Shown here: piece after piece, positions 56,708-64,000 of the stretch | How positions within the stretch are numbered: position 1 is the first letter of the stretch | How the letters are laid out: each line of letters starts with the position of its first letter | NCBI RefSeq assembly: GCF_023278565.1 | Contig: NC_064676.1 | Coordinates: 124,001-188,000, forward strand | From: Colletotrichum lupini | Lineage: Eukaryota; Ascomycota; Sordariomycetes; Glomerellales; Glomerellaceae | Reading direction: 5' to 3' | Length of the DNA stretch: 64,000 bases | Notes under the pieces: model-generated | Told to the model about the DNA's origin: nothing | Database searches by the model: none | The model's input: only the letters and a program-made list of their open reading frames with translations | Program-made: the position numbers and the translations under genes

Positions 56708-58144
56708 TCAAAGGATGTTGTCAGCCATCTTCGCGCCGGGGTATTGTTCCTTGAGGCCTTCATCAAGACTCTTTCCGCCTACAGTCATATCCTTGAAGGC
56801 CGGGCAGGCCAAATTGAGGATGGCAGCGCCAACAGTGTCGGTGACAAGCTTGAGAGGCGCCTCAATGATGGTAAAGATTGTAGACAGCGAGTTTGGTGAG
56901 GCGGTCTTGAGAATCTCAAAGACAAAGCACAGCAGATTGTTGCCTTCCAACAGCTTGGTGAGGTTCAGGACACCACCGGTAAGGTCGGCGAGATTGACTC
57001 CCGCAAAGCTGTTGACCTTTCCCATGTTTCCGCCGATACTGTAGTGGGAGACTCGTGAGCATGTTGCTTGATAATCTTTTGACTTGGGTACTTAGAGTAC
57101 ACGTACCTTCCCAACTCAGGGTACTTGGCAATCCAGGCAAGAAGATCCAAGTTCAGCTGAACCAAGCCGTAGTCCACCGGCGTACGGTACCAGTTCTCTG
57201 GAATACGTTCCCAGCCTCTATTGTACGTGAGATTGCCCTCTTCGCCCTCTACGGCGAAGAAGCTCTTCAGAGTTGCCTTGTCTAAAGGGAATCAGTACAT
57301 CAGTCCAATCTCTAACAAAGGCTGATAACTTACTTAAGAGGCCAGTTGGATTCTCCGCGGAGTGGTTCGCAAACAAGCGGCAAGCAAACAAAAAGCCCGC
57401 GTTCCGAGAAATCATGCCAGTAAAAGGACCATAGTAAAAGTTCGGGTTGGTTGCAATAGTCTCGTTGAAGCGGATAGAGGCCCTGTCAGCGAATAACTCA
57501 AAGTTGTAATCGCCCTCGCCTGACGACATGTCGTAGAAGGACTGGAACTGCTCCATGACCATGGTGGAAGCGTCTCCCGTCATGTACAAGTCGGCTCTGG
57601 TGTTGGACGAATCACCCTCGATGATGTTATGGGAGCCATTCAGTCCGCGAGGCGTACCAAGGAGACCGATCAGATTGCCCAAGATGTTGTTGGATCCGCT
57701 GGCAGCATCTCCAATGGAGAAACCTGGGTTAAGAGACAGAGGGTTTCCGACAAAAACAGTTCCCATCACTCCTAAAATCGTTGAAAGCTCCAATCCCATG
57801 CCAAACACAGTGTTGATAGCGGCCGTGACCTCGACTAAGCTCGTCACACCCTTGCGGCTGATGTAGCCATGGTTCGCCAGAGCGTTGAGCCCCGGGCAGG
57901 GACCACGCTGGGCGCCATTCTTGAAGTCGGGTGCGATGAACTTATGGTCGCCGGTTACATCGATAGGTGTTGTCAATGGGTCGAATAGAAGCCTCTTCTC
58001 ATGTACCTCGTGAAAGGCGCTGGCGATGTGTCCGGAGAGCTTGGATGAGAGCTCCTCTCTGAGAGCATCAGCTGCGTATGCGGGGAACCCAAGGACGCCG
58101 CTGCCGAAACAGGGCAGAATGGAGAGAGCGTAATGCAGCTTCAT
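56708..58144 (-). CDS. Heme-thiolate peroxidase / unspecific peroxygenase (chloroperoxidase family)
   Basis: The exons are 58144-57334, 57281-57107 and 57038-56708, which give 438 aa. The introns are 52 and 68 nt with matching phases. An N-terminal hydrophobic segment (MKLHYALSILPCFGSGVLGF) looks like a signal peptide. The heme-ligand motif is GPCPGLNALANHGY with Cys83, and the Mg/acid motif IEGDSS (Glu176-Asp178) is of the EGD type found in long peroxygenases. A conserved GFLFACRLFANHS region and FAVEGEEG follow. Enzymes of this family use hydrogen peroxide to oxygenate or halogenate small molecules outside the cell. The substrate is unknown. The C-terminal 110 residues are longer than in classical chloroperoxidase. 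Confidence 0.88.
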
Positions 58145-60050
58145 TTTGAAGCGGCCAAGTCAAAAAGAGTGTGAGAATTGAATGATATGACGTGGGGTTG
58201 AAAGAGTGACGATGGATGACTGACGGTTGCCGGTGGGCTTGTGTCAATGATCTAGAGGTGGAGGATTGGAAATCGGAACATTATTCTTGGCCAGTCCCTT
58301 TTACTATGGAAGTTTGACGGGCCGCTGGTTCCGCGACGTGCGGAAACCAAACATTGGGATCAACTCGAGTTGGCCTAATCGTGGGCATCGGAAGACAGCC
58401 GGCCAGGAGAAACACATGGGTGGTCAAGTATCGTAAGCTTCATGGCAGTGGCCCCCAAATCCCACCGGCACTTCGCTTTCCTCATCATGATAGGAAAAAG
58501 ATCTTCTCAGGCTTCGTAGCTGCTCAATCTCAATTCTACTTATTGGGGATCTGGTATCAATCTGTTGGAAAGGGCGACTCCCATTTCCCAGGATGTTAGT
58601 TGGGGTTGCTTGGTTGGTTGTTGTCAAGTAAACTTTACCAGTTTAGCTCGAATAACCCCTGGCCAGCATGTAACCCTTTGAAATTGAGCAATTGTCATAT
58701 CGAGGCAGCCCAGAATTGATAACTCGAAGGATCTGCATTCGAATTCCCCGATAGCCCCATTTTTGAACTTTTGGGTCTCCAAAAGTTTGACGGACTCTCC
58801 GGGAACGCAGCAAACTTCCGTCAACGTCTTCTAGCGTGAGCATCAGCACTTGTGAAGTTGCACAATTTGACTGCCCACTGATCGACTGGTAGGAATTTAG
58901 ACTGGAGAAGAGCCCAGGCTTACAGAGTTGCATTGAGGTGCCGACGTTCACAAGAGTGCCGATTCGGGCCTCACGCTTCCCGACTAAACCGCACACCGCT
59001 GGTCGGTGCCCCTGCACGGTGCAGTGGTTCCGGTTCCATGGCTCAACAGACGCGATGTACTGCCCATCCGCAAGACATCAGGGGCAGATTCCTACGAGCC
59101 CCAGCACTTGTGGCAGTGTCAGACGCAATTGGGCAAATTCTCGTCCCCCTTGTGTTCCTAAACCCTATTCGAGCACTTTACAACGAAGATCTCCAACAAA
59201 AACCGGGCATGGAATACAAGAAGAATTTGTGATAGAAACATCCACTACGCAGGGTCTTCGCGATTCCTTCGCGATTACTGCATCCCACCGCCCTCGCCGT
59301 CTGCTCCCGTGCTGCCTCACCAGCTCAATCCACAGTCTGTGGGCTTGAAGTCGTAATGGCAGAGTCTAGGATGACCAGCACGTGGTCCAGTCGCAGGGTC
59401 TGAAACAGATCCCTGTCTGTCATAATTCACGATGCACCCCGCTAGACATGGGATCCCGGAAGGCTGGCCGCTCCATATTTGACGTGTTTGGCAACGGTCT
59501 TTCAGGAGAAGAAGGAATGCAACATGCTCGCCTTGCCGCTTTCGAAGTCTGATGTCTAAAATGACTTTCAGAGAGGGTTACATAGATGATTAGGGGGCGT
59601 TGATTATGCCCAAGGGTAGATATACCAATCGAGCTAGTAGGGCTTGGTGATTTTCGCCAAGAAGTGGCAAAGACCAACAGGGACTCTCTCGCCATGGGAA
59701 GTCAGAAAGATCAGGGCCCGTCTGACGCAGTTGAATCAATGATTCAACGCGTCCCGTGTCTGTCGATGGGCACCCGCCCACAAATCGAAAGAAACCCTGC
59801 TGCCAGCTAACTTCCTAGAACCTGGTTTTGTCTTCGATGAAATGGAAACGATAACGTACGCCGGGATGCCGGCAGATGTGGCACAGATTTGGGGCCTCTT
59901 GGATCAAAAGATGAAAGAGCATTGAATAAGTCTTCATACCGACGGGATTCAGTCATTCATTCGTTCCTCCTTCTCCGTCTTTTCTCCTTCTTCCTTCCTT
60001 CGTCTTCTTCGAATTCCGTTTCCAGCCCTTCAAAGCTGGGACTAGAAACC
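58145..60050. other. Intergenic, 1.9 kb
   Basis: No gene supported. The 60 bp before 60051 are CT-rich, as in a leader. Confidence 0.5.
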
Positions 60051-61789
60051 ATGAAATTCTTTGCCTTTATTTTGTTACTTTTGGCGTGGTGTCAAGGCGT
60101 GTGGGGTTTGTCCAAAACAGTTGATACCCCCGCGTCCACGGAGACTCCTCCGTTGTGCGGCGTAAGTCATGCATCCGGCTGACTGTTGGACGACTTCAGG
60201 AACTGACATTGGAATAGTTGCAATGCATTCAATCAGTCACTTTGGCAACGCAGCTATGCTCGCTCACTAACGCAACTTGCATATGCACCAATGTTGAGCT
60301 GAATGAGAAGATTTCACTCTGTGTGCACTCCAATTGCACTGTTCGGGAGGCACTACGTATGTTGCTACTTGCTAGTGATGACTGAAAGTTGATGAACTTA
60401 CGATCTTTCCAGTGGTTCAAAGTTACTCCAAACACACTTGCGGTGCACCTTCACGAGACAGAACTGCATTAGTATGGGTCACCGGAGTGGTTTTTCTGGT
60501 TCTTGGCCTTTTGGCGTTCGTGTTGAGAGTCATGGCTCGACTTTGCCTGGGTGGCCAGTCTTGGGGGCCAGACGACTGGGTTATGTGTATTGCGGTGGTG
60601 AGTCAACTCTCTTCTGCCCTACGCAAATTATCGAGTTACTAACAGAATGGTAGGGCATGATGATACCACTCAACGCTCTATCGGTCCCAAGTAAGTCTTT
60701 CCATGTCTAGCCAATATTTTATGTTGCTGACTCGTCGCAAAGTCTCTCAAGTTGCTCTGGGCAAGGACATTTGGAACGTGCACCCTGACGACGTGACACA
60801 GTTTCTCTATGTAAGTCTTTTTCTGCAGATGTTCAGTGCCTTAACTGACTTTAGTATTAGCTCTTTTACTGGGACGAGCTTCTATACCTCGGCGCTCTGC
60901 CAGTCACCAAAATCTCAATTCTTCTCTTTTACCTCAAAATCTTTCCCAAAAGAGAAATAAGAATTGGCTGCTGGGTTCTTATCGGGCTCAACGTTGCATA
61001 CTTCATCACCTTCGAACTCATCTCGATCTTCCAGTGCCGTCCGATCGATGGGGCCTGGAGAGCATGGGACAAGGAATACCCGGCAAAATGCAACAATATC
61101 AACATCCAGGGTTGGGCTGCGGCAATCATCAATATTCTTCTGGACTTGGCCACGTTGATTCTTCCGTTGAAAGAACTGTACAATCTTTCGCTTTCTACAA
61201 AGAAGAAGCTCATGGTCATTCTGATGTTCAGCGTTGGGTTCTTGTATGCTTGGCAAATTATCCATCCCGCAGAACTGTTTGCTGACAAATTCTACTTAGT
61301 GTCACTATTGTGAGTGTGGTACGGTTGCATTCGCTGGCCAGCTATGCAACTACGAGCAATGCGACGCGTAAGTTTCTACCCAACATACCAGTGGGAAAGC
61401 ATTAAGCTAATGTGATACTAGAGGACTACGTCGAGGTCGGATACTGGAGCACTATTGAGGTTCCGGTAGGCGTCATCTGCGCCAGCATGCCTGCCATTCG
61501 CTCTCTATTCAGTCTGGTCTTTCCCAAGGTGTTCGGCACCACTCAAAGGGGCAAATCAAACTACGCAAATCTCTCTAGCCAACAGAAGGACCTTTCCAAC
61601 TCCCAGAAGGTTTCATCCAAGGGCTCGTCAAAACCGGCTATTCGAGTGCTCAAGGAGTTCACAGTCCGGTCAAGACATCGGGATGATGTCTCCTACGTTG
61701 AGCATGAACTCACGGCAGGGCCGTTCACAGACCCCAGTTCGCGCCCGTCATCAGAAAAGAAGCCCATTACTCCACATGAATCTGTGTGA
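60051..61789 (+). CDS. CFEM-domain seven-transmembrane receptor (PTH11-like)
   Basis: Eight exons are inferred: 60051-60161, 60218-60356, 60413-60597, 60654-60690, 60743-60810, 60861-61243, 61300-61367 and 61422-61789. All phases agree and give 452 aa. A signal peptide (MKFFAFILLLLAWCQGVWG) is followed by a CFEM-type extracellular domain with eight cysteines (PPLCG, LQCIQS, QLCS, TCICTN, SLCVHSNC, KHTCGAP). Seven hydrophobic spans follow with typical rhodopsin/PTH11 blocks: WGPDDWVM, GLGKDIW-like ALGKDIWNV, FYWDELLYLGALPVTKIS, FELISIFQCRPI and IDGAWRAWD. The Ser/Lys-rich cytosolic tail holds SSQQKDLSNSQK. Such receptors in plant pathogens sense surface cues or signal through G proteins; here that is by family only. 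Confidence 0.88.
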
Positions 61790-63525
61790 GCAAGGCATCA
61801 TGAGGAATTTTACTGGCCGGCGTTTATCTGCTATTTATTACTCTCACTCATTCACCCGCTTCCTTTTTTCGGCAATATTTAGACACACAGAAGAGGATCG
61901 ATCCTGCTACCATCTTTTTTAATTTAGACAGCATAAAGCTGCACTGAGATACCACATACGAACATAGAACATAAACATAATTCATACTGTCATTATGGAA
62001 GTTAACCCTGCCTTGAGACTTTGCTGCAGTCCGCATTACCCGCCAGGTCAAAGTCCGAGACCCATGTTCGACGCCATCCAAATCAAGTCATGTTTCCTTG
62101 GAAATGTTTCTCTTGGTTAGCCCTACCCCAGACCTAGCTTACGGATACGCTAAAAACCCGAACGCCACTTGACGGGATGAGAATCCTCTTAACGGCCGTT
62201 GACTATTGCGCTAGCCAGTATGAGTATTGAGCAGAAAACACGAAAGCTCGAACAGTGGAGCAAAGTTGTTGGAACAAGGGTCGTTGCCAGGGGTCTCCTC
62301 AACGCAATGCCGATCTTTGCCTCCTTTTGTCCTTGAAGGAGCTTCACGTCTCTCATTCCTATCTCGTCAAAACTTTCTCTGCAGAGCAAACCCCTCCGGT
62401 AGAGTGCCATTCTCATCTTCATCCCCTGCGAAATCAATCTTTCTCGAAGGTTTCAGTGGCATACGGTGGGGGCTATGCCATTTCCATCTTGGGACTTAAT
62501 GGGGGTCTGGGCCCCCCGTTGTATCTGTCATTGCGATCGTCTGCCTTGCAGTTTTAGCCCAGCCGGGGGCTAGGAAGCGGTCCGTAGAAAGACTGCCCGC
62601 AGCAATGTCTGAGTCAACCTCCCTGCAAAGCCATTGTCAGAGCGCATATCGGCTCCCTCGCGCCCGCAACCCTTGTTAATGCTGAAGCATCACGAATAAC
62701 GCCAACGTCTAAAGACAAGCTTAGCATTATGGCTGCGTTGCATCGTCAAATTCAGCTCCTTGGCAGCTTTTATGCCAATGGCCACTCTTCATCGCAAGAG
62801 GCCTGGACAAACTTTCTGCTGCGTGATCTAAGGTTTCTCGTGGCATTGATTCCTTATCCATCGTGGACTCATGGCTTTCCTCAAGTGACTAACGCTGAAT
62901 GCGGAAGCCTGCTAAACCTTGTATTCTTCCAGCTCCGAATCAGTTCTCTGGACTTTTCCGCAGTCCCTGAGTTGGAGGGTGGCATTGGCAATGACAATTA
63001 ACCCACTTACCTTCTGCCCTTGAGATCAAACTTGATGGAGGAGCAGGGCATGGTAAGCATGGATTTTCCTAATCCATGAGGACTTCGAAGGTTGGGATCC
63101 TGGCTTACGAAGAGGAGAAGTATAGTTTTCATCGTGGCCATGGAATAGTCCACTCAAAAAGAAGTCGTCATTGAGGACGATCAACATGAAGGGTCGGCAT
63201 CTTGAAGCGGAGCAGGAACACGGCATCTCCTGAGGCCTGTCACCTCGGACAATTCCCATTCCCTAAACTGACAGTTCTCCGATGGGCCTCACTTCCAAAA
63301 GACAGGGCTTTGTTACCAGACCGCCTATCAATACCGCTTAGGTAATGGCTGACCTCTCCTTTCTTTCCGTTCAGGCTGTCTCATCAGTGCCGTTGACCAA
63401 GAATATCAAGCTTTCAAATGCGGCTCGTCTTCGATCTGACTCGATGTTCTGAGACCTCTGTATCCATCTGACCCATTGTCACTCTTTCTTCTCTTTTTAG
63501 CAGCCCGTGTTGCCAAGCGCTCAAG
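61790..63525. other. Intergenic, 1.7 kb
   Basis: Open frames up to 100 codons are present without family resemblance; nothing is supported. Confidence 0.5.
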
Positions 63526-64000
63526 ATGCGCGTTTCACTCTTTTTCACACTCGTTACTGTTTTGGCCGACTCAGCCTCTTCCATGTAAGTCGTTCCGAGC
63601 AGAATTCTTCTTGGAGACCTAAACAATTGACATTTTCATTAGCGTTGTCCCAAGGAAGATTGCAAGGCAACAGCCTCGCCATGAGCCCTTCATTGGTCGA
63701 AGCGCCGCCAACACCACTCTTGACAACTACGACTATGTCGTTGTTGGCTCGGGTCCTGGAGGAGGCCCTGTTGCTGCCAATCTTGCCATCGCCGGATACA
63801 AGGTGTTGCTGATTGATGCTGGAGGAGACTCAGGGGACTCATGGACGGAGAAGGTCCCGGCTCTTCACCTTATGTCAACTGAGTTCGAGGACACAAGATG
63901 GAACTACTTCGTAAGTGTTCTAAGTACGCAAAGAGCGTGACAGAAAGTGCCTTGACTAATACCATGTAGGTCAACCACTATCCCGACCTCGAGCAACAGA
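63526..64000 (+). CDS. GMC oxidoreductase, secreted (aryl-alcohol/glucose oxidase-like), 3' partial
   Basis: The gene runs off the right edge. Exons 63526-63584, 63643-63910 and 63970 onward are seen, with canonical introns. A signal peptide (MRVSLFFTLVTVLADSASS) leads into a basic propeptide-like stretch and then YDYVVVGSGPGGGPVAANLA, the FAD-binding GxGxxG element, followed by VLLIDAGGDSGDS with the acidic ribose-binding residue. The next blocks, MSTEFEDTRWNYFVNHYPD, match the GMC family's early region. The catalytic His pair lies outside the window. The likely role is extracellular oxidation of an alcohol or sugar, releasing hydrogen peroxide, which could feed the peroxygenase encoded nearby. 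Confidence 0.9.

Noticed and set aside
1..64000. CRISPR arrays, operons, bacterial-type promoters or riboswitches
   Set aside because: The introns, tRNA introns and RIP show a fungal nuclear genome, and no regularly spaced repeat array was seen.

Overview
The window looks like nuclear DNA of a filamentous ascomycete (Pezizomycotina, most likely a plant-associated Sordariomycete; the genus is not proven). The signs are short 50-100 bp GT..AG introns, intron-bearing tRNA genes, fungus-specific families (Zn2Cys6 factor, CFEM/PTH11-type receptor, siderophore transporter, NACHT-ankyrin NLR, DUF3632-like protein), and AT-rich retroelement copies almost devoid of CpA/TpG. That last feature is the signature of repeat-induced point mutation (RIP).

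Layout. 1-2407 is the 3' part of a Ty1/copia element (family A) with an open pol frame. It abuts 2408-3762, the RIP-mutated 3' end of a second copia family (B). 5213-9131 is an 8-exon lys2-type alpha-aminoadipate reductase gene preceded by three TGASTCA sites. 11056-12804 is an intronless siderophore transporter. 13431-16341 is a secreted subtilase. A clean family B solo LTR (16464-16668, target duplication GAAAG) lies beside a tiny cysteine-rich secreted protein (16833-17087, minus). Then come a DUF3632-like gene, a secreted RNase T1-like protein with an altered active site and an abnormal splice donor, a 99-aa membrane protein, tRNA-Leu(CAG), tRNA-Glu(CTC), a P450 (25828-27611), a GPI-type wall protein with three Cys modules, and a METTL25/RRNAD1-like methyltransferase.

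32255-44006 (minus) is one NACHT-ankyrin (NLR-like) gene split by a complete 6,838-bp family B copia element at 35271-42108, with 202-bp LTRs and target duplication AGATC. The host reading frame and splice phases are still intact on both sides. After it come a Zn2Cys6 regulator (minus) divergent from an ERG5/CYP61-like P450 (plus), an unknown 257-aa protein, tRNA-Ile(AAT), a GH10 xylanase with CBM1, an ADH6/CAD-type alcohol dehydrogenase, a heme-thiolate peroxygenase, a CFEM-domain 7TM receptor and the start of a GMC oxidoreductase.

How the genes fit together. This is not an obvious single biosynthetic cluster. It is a gene-sparse, transposon-invaded stretch rich in secreted or host-interaction functions (protease, small secreted protein, RNase-fold protein, xylanase, peroxygenase, GMC oxidase, iron uptake, CFEM receptor). 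Two genes far apart, the siderophore transporter and the first P450, share an almost identical inverted GATA-type motif upstream. Exon boundaries were deduced by hand from splice signals, phase and family resemblance. No database search was run.
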